Part shown: piece by piece, positions 32,696 through 44,849 of the stretch
How the letters are laid out: each line of letters starts with the position of its first letter
Numbering within the stretch: the stretch's first letter is position 1
Assembly (NCBI GenBank): GCA_023375675.1
Contig: JALQBC010000010.1
Location: 496,001-560,000 of the forward strand
Reading direction: 5' to 3'
Source of the DNA: Cytospora piceicola
Lineage: Eukaryota; Ascomycota; Sordariomycetes; Diaporthales; Cytosporaceae
DNA: 64,000 bases
Position numbers and translations under genes: made by a program
Notes under the pieces: model-generated
The model's input: only the letters and a program-made list of their open reading frames with translations
The model's database searches: none
What the model was told of the DNA's origin: nothing

Positions 32696-35277
32696 ATGAC
32701 CAAGAAGAAGAACAAGCAGGGGAACGAGTCGTCTGAGGGAGGCAATGACCTTGTGTCCACCACGGCGCAACCCTCCAAACCCTCCAGCGCCGCCCCGGCC
32801 TCGTCAAAGAAGGACGCCCTCGCCATCTCGAAATCCTCAAAGTCCAAGACCAACCCGCAACCAGCCCCACAACGCCCTGCTTCTCCAGCCCTCATAATAT
32901 GTCGCAACAAGTCAGTCACTGCAGCTTTCCATCAATCCATCCCATTGACTGCTTGAGGAGCTTGCCCGAGTCTGCATGGCCTTGCCAGCACCCTGTCTTC
33001 GTTGCGCCTCTTCCTCCTCCCAGCCCACCTCCTTGACCTTGGAAAGTGTATGCGCCGAGCCCAATTGCTGATGGAACACCCTGTAGGCACTGGCGCTACA
33101 TATCTTCCTTCCACGGACCATGGCTGCAGCTCCCACATGAGATCTTGGAGACCCTCGTCAACATAAACTACAACCACCCTCGGCCTCGACCCATCGACCC
33201 CGCCGTGTTCTACGACCTGGTCAAGATCCGCCGACTTGTCGACGATGCCACCGACCTCGCCGTCCGCGCCGCAAGTGGCGTTGTGTCCCTCAACAGCCTG
33301 CACAATCCACATCCTGCCGCAGCACTGGGGCTGGGGTATGGGGGTGGGAACCAGCCGAAGCTCAGCGCCGAGCGCAAACACAAGTTACGAGAGCAGGCGA
33401 CCCAGAAACTAGCAAGGGCCTATCGGCTCGACGAGATCGCCTGCAGTGTCGCTACGATGCAGAGCGCGTCCGCGCTGGAGGAAGTTGCCGCCTTGGTGCT
33501 GAAGCGAGATCCGCACAACCTCGATGCGAAATACGTACATTTCTTCCATGAAAAGATCCCCAGTCGCCAGTTGGCTGAATCTACGAGCTTGTATACGCTG
33601 GACGAGGTGATCTCGGGCCAGCAATCGGAGGGTGAACCTCTACGGACAAGGGCGACTGTGCGCGTGTTCAAGGAAGACTATGAGGGCGCGGCAAGGGATT
33701 TGACGGAAGCGCTGCAGGTTTATAGAGGACACAAAGCCCACAAGATGGCGGGAATCTCGAGAGAGCTCCAAATTATCGGACATGGAGGCCGGCGACTCGA
33801 CGTCAAACTGGACGAGGACCAGCAGCCGAGTAGCCTGGAGATACAGCTCTTGTTCGCCCGTGCTGGTGTTTACCTGAGCATAGCATGTCTGCATGTGAAC
33901 GATGCGCTACTACCATTGCCAACCGCGAAGGAAAGAGAGACAGGAAATGACAATGGTCTTGGAAAAGCAGATGGCGCGGAAATGTTGGCAGGTGAGGCTA
34001 ACACCGGAATATCGACACCCACAACAGACGTTCCACCCCCGGAGCTCACCGCAGCTGAAAGGGAGACACACAGGCGCGTGATGGAGGCCAGGAAAATTGT
34101 CAAGACCAATGCCAAGAAGGCACTACGAGATTACATGTCCTACCTTTCCAACTTTGATTATTCGCCCAACCTTTCCACCGACGTTGCAGATGATTTCACG
34201 AGAAAGGTCAAGGCCGGCAAGAATAGGGGAAGGATCCGTGGCGACTCGCCCAGTAGCGAGAATGCCCACACGGTCCACACCCTCAACCAGCTCTTCGCCG
34301 CGACCCCCCCGGCCGACCTCCCACCCTACCCTCCCACGGACCTGGCAGGACCGGAGCCCGACGCATCGGCGACCTACGTCGGGACGACGATGGAGATGGT
34401 GACCTACCACCCGCTCATGACCGACGCGCTGCACGCCCTTCTCCTCTGCCACGTCCTCGTGCAGACATCCACCAAGGAGCTTCAGCGGCACTCGTACATG
34501 GTCGCCAGAGTCGCGCGGCTCGCCGAGGGGTACCCCATATTCCAGGCCAGCCGGAGCCCAGCGCGCGCCGACTGGATCGAGGTGCTCCGCAGGGGGGACA
34601 ACTGGGTCGGTCTCGCCTCGCCGTGGGAGAGCCTGTGCGCCGCGGCGCCGTTATACCCCGGGCAGAGCTCGCAGAACACCAACAGCACCAAACACAACAA
34701 GAACTCACCCAGGCAGGGGCAGCCACAGAAGGCACTGCCGGCGCCGCCGGCGCCTAAGGAGGAGGTGAAGGAGGTGAAGAGGGATATTGACGATGAGGAC
34801 CGCGAGCGGATCAATCAGCAGGCGCTGATGCGCGCCATCGAGGACGACCGCGTCGGCGACGAGGCCACCCTCCGCGCGGCGATCAGCGCACACCGGAAGA
34901 GGGCCGAGGACGACCTGAGGGCCGCGAGGGGGAGGAGCGAGAGCAACGGCGGCGAGGCCAACGGGGCCCTCGTCCCCGTGTCCGCCAACGGCGCCCCGTC
35001 GGGCACCAGCCCAAGGGCGGCGCCCAGCGCCACCGCCACACCCCAGGCCCCCGACGGCAAGGGCTCCCCTTCCCCCCCGCCCCCGCCCCCCTCCTCCTCC
35101 TCCAACCGCGCGCCGTCCCCGGGCACCGCGCACCGCCGGTGGGCCATGGACGAGGGCCGCGAGTACCCCATCCTCACGGAGCGGGCGTCGGCCGTGGCGC
35201 GGTGGCTGCGCGAGGCGCCGCCCAACGCGGGCGGGAGCGGCTCCTCCAAGAGGAAGAAGAAGGTGGTCGCGAGGTGA
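32696..35277 (+). CDS. Conserved fungal protein of unknown function, 801 aa
   Basis: Model: 32696-32910 and 33087-35277. The intron at 32911-33086 (GTCAGT..GTAG) joins SPALIICRNK to HWRYISSFHGPWLQLP, giving a segment that I recall as well conserved in filamentous ascomycetes, although no function is established to my knowledge. The N-terminus is Lys/Ser-rich (MTKKKNKQGNESS). Residues about 75-520 are helical and TPR-like in character (EDYEGAARDLTEALQVYRGH). A conserved block THHPLM-like (MEMVTYHPLMTDALHALLLC) is followed by a disordered Pro/Ser/Ala-rich region and a basic C-terminus (SSKRKKKVVAR) that could be a nuclear localisation signal. No catalytic motif seen. Confidence 0.8.
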
Positions 35278-36221
35278 ATTCGTAGGTAGTAGCCAATTGC
35301 GTTGCGTTGCGTTGCGCTGCGTCACGTTGCGTTGCGGCAGCGGAGTCTTGTTGTATGGTGGTTTTGTTTGGGGGGGGGGGGAAGGGGGATACCATGTGAC
35401 TGAAGTAGATATTGTCCGTCAGTCCTGTGCGCCCGAGGCAGGCTAACCCCCAGAAACCCCACCATGAAATAATTGAGATTGTGCGACAAGACGAGCCTGA
35501 GTTTTCTACGCCGGTTCTCACTTGTGTGCGGTACTGCGTTGGTGGTTTTCTGGGTTTATGCTTGGGTTACTGTTCCCGACCCCGGCCGGATCTCCCGTTT
35601 AGACACCAGCTCGTCGCTGGGTAGTATGTCCTGTTGTTCCCAACCTTCTTCGTGGTTGATCCGGCACCTTGGATTGATACAACAACCTCTCCTCTCGATA
35701 GTCAAGTCTTCTTGGGTCGTGAGACCGATGTACTGCTGTGGCTGGCTGGGTTTCGGCACGGCTTCCCACTTGCATCAGGGGAAGCTTTAAGGCAACCGCT
35801 GTCGTGATAGACCCCATTTGAATCAACGAGCATAAAATCTGTTCTTAGTCAAGGTCATGGGCAGAGGGGAGGAATTGAACGAGGAGCCGATGATGCAACC
35901 CGCAATACGATGTGATGCATGCACGCGACACAGCACTGAGATGCAACGGTACACACAAACGACTGCTCTTTTACTGTTCCTATCGAACAAGGTATCTTAA
36001 ACTACGAGACAAGATCCATATGATACACCGACCGACCCTTCGTCAAGATTATACATCCCGATCAATGTATCAACTGGTGCGCTATCGCTTTTTGTCCTTG
36101 TGTCCCACGCGATTGGTATATACCAACGGGCACTGCTATCCAAACAAAACAAAAAAGCAAAAAAATCACGAAAATCACGACAAATACAGCTCAATCCCAC
36201 AACCCTCATGGTTTCCTCCTT
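35278..36221. other. Convergent intergenic region with GCGTT repeats
   Basis: About 940 bases between two convergent genes. Bases 35298-35337 hold imperfect GCGTT pentamers, followed by a poly-G run at about 35371-35381. The rest is A-rich near 36150. No gene supported. Confidence 0.6.
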
Positions 36222-39200
36222 CTAGTTCCACCTGAGATCCCCACCGGGGCTGGGAGCGCCGATGCCGTTCATGTCCATCCCGAGGAACTGGTTGATCTCG
36301 CCCACGCCGTCCGTCTCGAGGATGTTCATCAGCTCCACCTGCTGGTCGACGCTCAGGCTGCCGTGGCGCTCCGGGGCGAAGCCGAACCCCGGCATCCCCG
36401 GGCGGCCGCCGAAGCCGCCGGCCATGCTCGTCGGGCTGGTCGACTCGTAGCCGCCGCCGGCCATGATCCCGGAGAAGGCGGCGTTGGAGGCGGCCGCGTC
36501 GTTCCAGAACCCGTCCGCGGAGTTCACGTCGTTGAAGGCGTAGGGCGACATGAACGACGAGGGTGAGAACCAGTCGTTTACAGGATTGTGTTGCTGCGAT
36601 GGCAGATGTCTTGGCTGCTGTGGTGGCTGTCTGTGGCCATTGACGACATGGTGCGGCAGCGGAGGCACTGCAAATGTCGGCGTGCGGTGGGACGACTGTT
36701 GTGGGGTCTGCTGAGGTGTCGGCTGAGAATTGGGTGTCGATGGCTGTTCATACTTGATGTTGTCGGGTGACGGCTCGTACTTCATGTGAGCTGGAGGTAC
36801 AGGTTGTTGCTGCTGATTCATGTTCATAGGCATGGGGCTGGCGTAGTTCATCTTCGGTGTAGGACTCCCAGTATTACTGGAATAGGAGGTCATGGGCGGT
36901 GAGAAGGAGTTTGAGGTCGCCGTCATTGAGTCCGGAGGTGTGGGTATTTGATCATGATGCATTCCCATAGGAGGCGACTGTGTTTGGTGTGGATTGCCCC
37001 CGACCGGCGGTTTTGATTCTCCACCGTGTGGAGCATCAGCCTGCGAGGGATGCTTGAAGTCAGGTGGGAAATAGCCGTACGAAGGCCGACGGCCCTCGGA
37101 AGGCTCGCTTGAAGGGTTCCTGAAGATGGAGTTGGATCGGAAGGTCGGTTGTTGGAAAGGGTTTGCATCGAAGCTGAAGGTGTTCATGTCCTCCGTCGAA
37201 TCAACGGTGTACCCGAATACAGGTTGCGTGAAGACGGGCCGTTGTTGGTTTTGTGCAAATGCCGATCCGTTGGTTACTGTGGTGGTTGAGTTCTCAGAGT
37301 TTGCTGGTGAGGCGCTGTCCATCAACAACGGAGAAGTGAAGGAGACCGCCCCAGATTGGTCATCGTCGGTGTCGTAGCTCTGCAGGCAGGCCCTTCCAAA
37401 AATCGAGTATAGTTGCGATGCGTTTTTTGTGCCAGGCCAGCGCTCAGAACACTGGTCGATGACATCAAGAGCGACGTTGATGATCTCTTCCACGTCGTCT
37501 TTAGGATGTGCTTCACGCACTTCGCGGTATGAAACAGCCCAAAGGAGGACGTTCAGCGACATGTTCAACGTGAGGACGAAGACCCATGTTATATCAACCG
37601 CCGATTTCTTTACTTGTTGGTTGGATAGGTTAATAATGTAAACTGCGGAGTCATAGCATATCGATGCTGAACGACTTGATGGTCTGGGGATTTGGGGAGA
37701 TGGCCGATGAAGGCTTATAGCCATGGTATGGTATCGGCCAGTGAACCTGGAACCATGTCAGTCAGAGGGTCGAGAAATCGGTCGAGTTTGTGGCATGTCT
37801 TACCAAGGTTTGCACCACACTGGCTCCTGTGGTGCTGAATCGATCCAATTCTGAATATTCCGTTCCATCTCAGCAAAGACTGGGCTGTTGGAATCCCTGG
37901 GCTCCGGCCGCTTCTTCTCGTAGAGGTTTCTCCGAATCTCGGCTTGCCTTATCCGCATCTTACAAAAGTGTATGGCGACCAACTTTTTCTCGCTCGGCGG
38001 CCCGGGCTGAATACCTCCCTCGGTGATGTACTCGTCGTCAACAGTCTCGAAAAACTGAACGTCCATGAAGTCATCTCCCTTGGCAAAGCCGTTTGGTCGA
38101 CCCATAGCATGCGCAAGGCCGAGCTCGTTTCCAGTAACTATCCACACCAAACGTCGTCGCATGTCCATCTGGAGAGGGTCTATCAATCCCATCGAATATC
38201 CAGCGGAGATCGTCTTCTCGTCAGCAAGGCCAAGTTGCTGGCAGATCCTTGTCGCAAGGCCAATGATATGATAGACTACGGTCCGAGTGGGAGTTAGGAG
38301 GGAGTATGACCCAATCAGGATTAGACACTGAAGGGTCTTGAGATCCTTGGGCCGGACCACATCTTCGAAATAAGTCATGGCAGCCAGGTAGTAGCTGTCG
38401 GCCAAACCAGCATACTGAATATCGAGCTTCTGTAGGCTGATGGCGAGAACCATTCGGACAACGAAGTTTTTGTAAGGGTCGGTGTTGCCATCGTAGACAT
38501 CTTGCAGATCCCTCTCGAACTCTTTTTCGTGCAGCGTCGGCGTGAAGTACTGGGCTATGAAGAGTTAGTGCTATGCACGAGATTCTGGGTCAACCCCATC
38601 GACAGGACTTGGCGGGAGCATCTACCTCGCGAGTTGAATATCTCGATAAGCTTGTCTACAACCTGTCGCGTTGGGAGGGCTTGGGCTGGGTGGGCACTGA
38701 TCATAGGGAAGCAGCTCTTTTTCCTCCCAGCCATCCCAGAAGGGCCACTGATGCTTGCGCCTATGTTGACGATACTTTGCATCCTGTTGAGCCGATCTAG
38801 TCTCCTAGCGCGGACATCGGGAATCAGCTCGGATATGCGCTGCGAGTCTGTATATCGCTTGGCTTGTTCCATGAGTAGCCTGGTCATGGCGATGCCAGAA
38901 CTGGGTCCGAGATAGCGTGGTGTTTCGTCTGCTTCGTGGAGTTTGACCAAGCCTCCAGGCCGTACCATGTCCTCCGCGCTTTCCGGATATTCGGTATCGT
39001 CGTCTGTGTATTGAGACAGCTCCGCCTCGAGCTGTCTGACTTTCTGCTGGAGATGGACAACATAATTGCGGTTTATCTTCTTATTCCTCGTGGTGTCGAA
39101 GTACTCGCAGACGGAGCCGGATCGTTCGCAGGGGAGACACCTTGGAAGGGTCGGGTCGCATCGGGTCTTCCGCTGGATTGGCAAGACAACGTTAGCTATT

Positions 39201-39585
39201 ATGTCACTCCACATGTTCATTACCAGGCCGTATCCGTCTCCAATTGTTAATTTGTTACAAGGGCCCCCTCGAACAAACAGAGTGGCCCACGCAAACCATG
39301 TCCTCATGCAGGCTGCCCCGGAGTAGGGGGGGGGGGGTTCTTGATTAAACGAAGGGTACTTGCCTGGCGACAGCGGCAACATGCGGTTAGGGTATGCGCG
39401 ATGCGGTGCGAGCTGCCGTCGACCTCATCATCTCGCTGCTGTGTCGGGGGCCTGCGTAGAGCGGCAGCCGGCTGAGAAGTCGGGGCGAAATTGGGAGTAC
39501 CCTGAGGGTGGTAGAAGTACTGGGAATGGGGAGGTCGAGGAATGGCGGGACCGAGCCCTTGCCGGAAGACATCTGCAGCGTCCAT
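36222..39585 (-). CDS. Zn2Cys6 transcription factor with fungal-specific TF domain, 1014 aa
   Basis: Model: complement of 39364-39585, 38626-39172, 37804-38554, 36222-37746. The zinc cluster is C69-x2-C72-x6-C79-x6-C86-x2-C89-x6-C96 (CCRCRQ|RKTRCDPTLPRC), followed by a coiled-coil dimerisation segment (NYVVHLQQKVRQLEAELSQY). The middle homology domain lies around residues 270-620 (MRRRLVWIVTGNELGLAHAM, GRPNGFAKGDD). The C-terminus is Gln/Pro/Met/Ser-rich, an activation-type region, ending GGDLRWN. Intron 1 (39173-39363) interrupts the zinc cluster and has a GC donor (GCAAGT) with a CTAAC branch site and CAG acceptor; no GT alternative preserves the frame. Target genes are unknown; I recognise no named orthologue with certainty. 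Confidence 0.88.
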
Positions 39586-42307
39586 CTGCAACTATCCCCG
39601 AGAAGGGACTTTGCAGAGGGAGGATATATTGATTCGCTTCGACGTTGACCGTGGTTTGCAGTCCGGAGTTGCGAGTTGCGAGTTGGGAGTCCGTAGCCTG
39701 CGACGTGAGGTCGGCCCGTACACAAGCTTCGCGATTGACCACGGTACCTAAGGCGCCAAGGAAGGTCTTTAAGGGCGGGCTTCTCACGGCATGGGCCTGT
39801 CGCGGTGTCGGGGTTTGTTTCGTTCGGTTCTTCGGTTCAGTCGTGCGGTCGTTGGGGCCAAGGGGAGGGTGGGGTTGGCGGAACAAAGTCAAACAATCAT
39901 ATAATTCTACACCTGCAAGGTTTTATGGTGCACCAGGAGACAAAAGACTATCAGGCTATGTATGCATTCTTCAAGATTCATAGACAGACAAGACGGCGGA
40001 ATGCGGGCTGGAAGAGAAAAGGGCGGTCGGTCTCAAGGCTGCGGAAGAAAGCCCACAGTTCGCGGGCGCCAGAGCCAGAAGCAGTAGAAGGGTCGTTGAC
40101 TTAGGCAGGAACGTGGGGACCAGCTCCACTTTGCACGAGGGAGGGAGAGAGAGAAAACGAGCTTCATATCCCGATTGGGTTAAAACGGGAGGATGTTGCC
40201 GTCGGACTACCTTGGTATGTACAATACTTACGGGCTACACACTGTACACGGGACAGATCCGTACGGATGTACTCCGTACATTGCAATGTATATAAGACGC
40301 TGGTGTGGTTGGATGACTCGCACCGACACTGCTTCAACAGCTTGGCGATACAGGCAAGAATGTGCTCTACACAGTAGTAGATGGGACAATGGATCAAGTG
40401 TACCTAGGTAGTGTTTGATGTACAGTTGCTGTTGAGAAACAAGGGTTTTTGAAATCTGCTTTTGGGGCAGAAGCGTGACATCAGTGATCTTCCCTGAGAC
40501 CTTCTCGAAGGCGCCTTCTGCTTCCTCCCATGGATACCTAGGTAGGTGGCAGGGTGACTATAGGGTTTATCCCAGTTTGGCCTGGCCTCGCCTGTCAAGC
40601 TGGGCCGCTGTGAGAATCCACCTGCGTGCGGCCTCTTGAAATTACCTGCCGAACTAACCACATTAGGGTCCCGGCTGAGGCGGAGCCTTGCTACCATAGT
40701 ATTGCGTACCATGTACCGTGTCAGCGTGTGTACCTATACCGCAATCTTGGGCACTTGGGGGATCTTTGAAGGTCGACCGCTTGCCGACATGACAAATTCC
40801 AGTAAGCTGGAGCTTTGTTCAGACTAAACTCTCGGCCCCACCCTGAATAGGACCACCAGCGGCCGGGTTTAACAGAGTATGTATTGGAATTTGGGGGGGC
40901 GGTGCTAGGACCGCTTGTGAGCTCAAGTGCTGTCTTTGGAGGGTGACCCCTGACAAGAGATGGTAACAAACAGCCAGACTCCCAGGACATCCAGGTAGTT
41001 GGTAACCTGGTTACCTAGGTGTAATGATATACCTACATAGTAGTATAGTATAGTATAGTATGGTATAGTATAGTATAGGTGTAATACGCCGATGACAGAG
41101 TTGCTTTTCATGGGCTATGTGTCTGTGTGTGTAGACCGTCATATGTCATGCATGTCCTGTCTGCAGACGTAGCTGATCTATCGAACTCGCGGGACAACTT
41201 GGACCCCTCGAGCCCTAAGTACCAAACATCAGGACCGTTTGTTGCATGAGGGGCGGGGCGGTCAGTCGCCCAGTTCACCCATCTACACAGTACCAGCCTA
41301 CTTGGGTAAGTACTTTTGTGCCTTCCTAGGCAGGCTGGCAGGTATGTACCTAGGTTTGCATACACCGGGCTAACCTGTTATACTTGGTTGGTAGGTGCTG
41401 TGTTCCGCTTGAAAAATTCAGGAGGGAAGGCCACCGCGATATATCTTCCAAGGTCCCAGGGCTGTTTCGTCCCAAGTCCCCTGTCCGGACATGTTCCCAG
41501 GGCTCCAAGGCCTGCAAGGCTGTCACAAAAGTTCAGCCGCGGAAAGTCTAGACCGTAAGGGCATCGCAGCCCTGCGAATGAAGAGTCTCTCCGTTCTGAT
41601 GTAGCGTTCCGATGCAGCGTCGCAGTCGCAGAACATTGGAAGGCCACGACGGTGATGGTGGGGTAAAACGGTGGGGTCATTACTGCATACAGCCCCACAT
41701 ACCCCACCTTTGCGAGGATACTCCAAAACGCTCAGGCCAATCACGACTCCTGTCGGGCTCCAAGCAGTTCCGGTCGTTAGTTCGTCAGTTCCGCTAGTTC
41801 ATTCTCCCTGCACGCACTGCAACTGCAACTGTGCAGCTGTTCACCAAACGCCCGTCGCAAACGAAAGGTCAGCAGCCCCCTTGTTCACTCAGCCCTTCTG
41901 GACTATACACAGTAGTCACATAAGCATCTCATCTCAATCTCACTACCCTCTCTGCACGCAGGCTCCAGAGTTATCCATTTCCGAACACTCATATACCCAT
42001 ATTCAAATACTCACATACTTTCGTGTGGCGACAACCAACCTAGTCTGTGCCCACTGTCAAATACCGACAAACCAGACCGACAGATTCGTCTTGACGAGGA
42101 AACCCCCCTTTGCTGTTGAACTGGGTCATCGAGCGCATCATCCGAAGAGCGAGCATTTCATTACATCGACAGACTTTAGCATATCTTGCCCCCCCACGAG
42201 GCTCTCAACTGCTGTGCTTATACTGGCTGTGCCGAACCATCCCGCAGTCCCTTAAGCAGCCGTCCAAGAGAGAACGAAACGCCATTACCCATCCCCGACA
42301 AGGACGA
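39586..42307. other. 2.7-kb region between divergent transcription-factor genes
   Basis: Contains both promoters and probably long 5' leaders. TACCTAGGTA-type motifs occur near 40400, 40535, 41015 and 41350, and a TAGTA array at 41038-41078. Imperfect GAGTTGC copies lie at 39666-39690. Frames such as 41671-42255 and 39805-40104 lack features of real proteins. Confidence 0.55.
41038..41078. repeat. TAGTA pentamer array
   Basis: About eight copies of the 5-bp unit TAGTA with one G substitution, in the intergenic region between two transcription-factor genes. Confidence 0.88.
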
Positions 42308-44849
42308 ATGCCTAGGTCAAGCTTTTCCGACAACCCATTGTTACGGGTCTCAAGGCCTGTATCAGCATGCTCAAGATGTGAGATACCGCCGCCCCCTTGC
42401 TGCAGTCTCTTTGTCCTGTGACTGACCGAGTGTTTCGTATTCTCTTAGGCCGAGCTGCGAAAGTCAAGGTGATTGATCATTTCCTGTCTAACGAGGTGTT
42501 CCATGCTGATGCTTTGTAGTGTGACGGGAAGCTTCCGGCCTGTACGGCATGCGAAAAGGCTGGCCGTGAGAATGAGTGCTCTGCTGCCAACGATCAGTTT
42601 GCTCGTGGCAAGGAGCGAAGGTAAGAAGGGGGTTTCCCCCAACCCGTCTTGGGCCCAAGCACGAAAGCTCATAGTGCCCAGTTACGTTGCCGCTCTTGAG
42701 TTGCGCATCGAGAAGCTCGAGAGGAGGCTTACCTATGCCCGGTCACGGAAAGCCTCGGTGGCCCTTCACGAACAGGATGCGCCGCCATCCGCTGAGCATC
42801 CTCAAGACCGCAAGGACTCACTCGCCAACATCCGGGCCGCTATTCATCGGAAAGCCGAGCGGAAACGAGAGAACTCTGATGTCAACGCTCTGGTGTCGGA
42901 CTTTGGCTATATGTACGTCTCGGCACTCAGCCTTACATGCTTACATTACTAACCATCGAACGTAAAGGTCCGTCAACGCCACTACGCGTGACTTTGAACC
43001 CACACTCAGCAATATGACCTTCGCTCGTCTCATCCTAGCAGCAGTGACCAACGATCCTTTACCGGACCCTCAGACTCCTGGCTTGCCGGCAAAGCAGACT
43101 ACGCATTCCATTGTCCACTACTACATGGCGAACATCTACCCCCTGTTCCCATTGTTCATGGAAACAGTGCTGCTAACGGCTCTGGAGGACATGTATCAGA
43201 AGGATCGGCATGTCAGTAGCACCAACAAGTGGCTCGTCTATATGGTTCTAGCCATAGGATCCATGGCACAGTCACGTAGCAACCAGGATGAGTGCTACAA
43301 GAATGGTGTTGAATTTGTGTCCCATGCCTTGCAGTTCGCCGATCGAGCCTTGCAGCTCGGTTCCGTCTCGCAGATACAATCACTCGCCCTCTTCACCCAG
43401 TATGCAATGCTGGATCCCGCACATTTCGACAGCTGGCATTTGATCGGATCTGCTTGCCGTGCCGTCGTCGACCTGGGCTTCCATCAGGACCCGTCTACCC
43501 AGGGACAGGTTGATAGAGTGGCACTGGACATGAGGCGGAAGACCTTTTATTGTGTCTATGCCCTTGACAGGTTTGTTGCGACTCACAACTGAATTCATTT
43601 CTTCCAAAGCACCGTATTGTTAACACAACTTCACAGAGCGATAAGCATGGTACATGCCCGTGCATTCTCCTTCAATGATGATGCCGTCAACGTCGACTTG
43701 CCCGCCATGTCCGGCATTGGCCGCATAGCCTCTGTCGCCGGCACGATCACTGGTCCGCAATCCCACGACCCTGCAATACTCTTGTTCCAACTGCGTCGCA
43801 TCCAATCCCATTGGTACCAAATACTAATCCAGTCCGATCCGAACCAACACATTGAGGGCGCGGACGGGGATACCGCTTCCTTCATCTGGCAAGTGTGTCA
43901 AGACATGCGAGAGTGGGATGAATCTCTTCCCGAGACTCTACCCATAGGCATACGTGAGCTCTTCAACCTCGAATTGAAGTACAGCTATGTCTACTGTCTG
44001 GCCCCAAGCGCTCGCGCGCCAGTCATGACAGCTTATGGTCGAGTACTCATATTCGAGTACGCCATTGCCTACCTGGACCACGTCTACGGCATCGCCACGC
44101 ATGGGGCTCCCGACCCCAATCCTTCATTCTACACATACCACGATGCATTGCGCGTCTTCTTCATGGGCAGCCAGTTCATGGCGGTACTGCGAGATGCTGG
44201 AGATTCCATTCTTGCTGGAGCCTCTGTGCCCGTGCCGCTTTCCCTACCGGGCAAGGCACCGCCACCACCTCTGCCTACGAGAACTAGCAATGAGGACAAC
44301 CTGACAAGGAGCATTCGATGCCTGGAGAGAGTCAAGTTGACACTACAGAAATACGGCGAGAGGTGGCTCGATGCCCAGAGCCTACTACAAAGTTTCGACA
44401 CGCTTAGCGAAGGCCTCATCAATGATCTCAAAACCAAGCAGCAGCAGGGTATCCACTACGCCGCCGCAGCTCAAGCCCATGCGCAAGCTCAGGCACAAGC
44501 CCATGCTCAGGCTCGTATGCAGCCCCAACACCAATACCACCAATCGCCGCCACCACAGCAATACCAGCAGATCCCCGTCACGATGGCCGGGCATATGTCT
44601 GCACAGATGCCGCTGCCAGTGGCTGGTCCCCTACCTGGCCAAGTGCACCCGCAGATGCATCCCGGCCAATACACCATGGGAATGCAGCAGTCTCCCATGT
44701 ACGTGACGACGAGCCCGTCGATGCAACATATGTCAATGCCTCCTCCCCAGGGGCCAATGCACCATATGCCAAGCAACGGCCCACCCCAGGGCGATGTGAG
44801 ATGGGAAAATGTCGACCTCTCACGAATGATGAGAGGTGGTGGCATGTGA
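42308..44849 (+). CDS. Zn2Cys6 transcription factor with fungal-specific TF domain, 745 aa
   Basis: Model: 42308-42377, 42449-42468, 42520-42620, 42682-42912, 42968-43570, 43637-44849. The zinc cluster C21-x2-C24-x6-C31-x6-C38-x2-C41-x8-C50 is assembled only by splicing in the 20-nt exon 42449-42468, which encodes RAAKVK between the second and third Cys. A coiled coil follows (YVAALELRIEKLERRL). The middle homology domain (about residues 160-500) contains IVHYYMANIYPLFPLFMET and DSWHLIGSACRAVVDLGFHQD. The C-terminus is Gln/Ala/His/Pro/Met-rich, ending in a short charged segment with GDVRWENVDL. The start at 42308 is the only in-frame ATG before the cluster. Transcribed divergently from the factor at 36222-39585. 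Targets unknown. Confidence 0.87.

Noticed and set aside
41671..42255. 194-codon frame upstream of the second transcription factor
   Set aside because: Composition resembles a pyrimidine-rich 5' leader; no domain, and its ending before the factor's start is in another frame.
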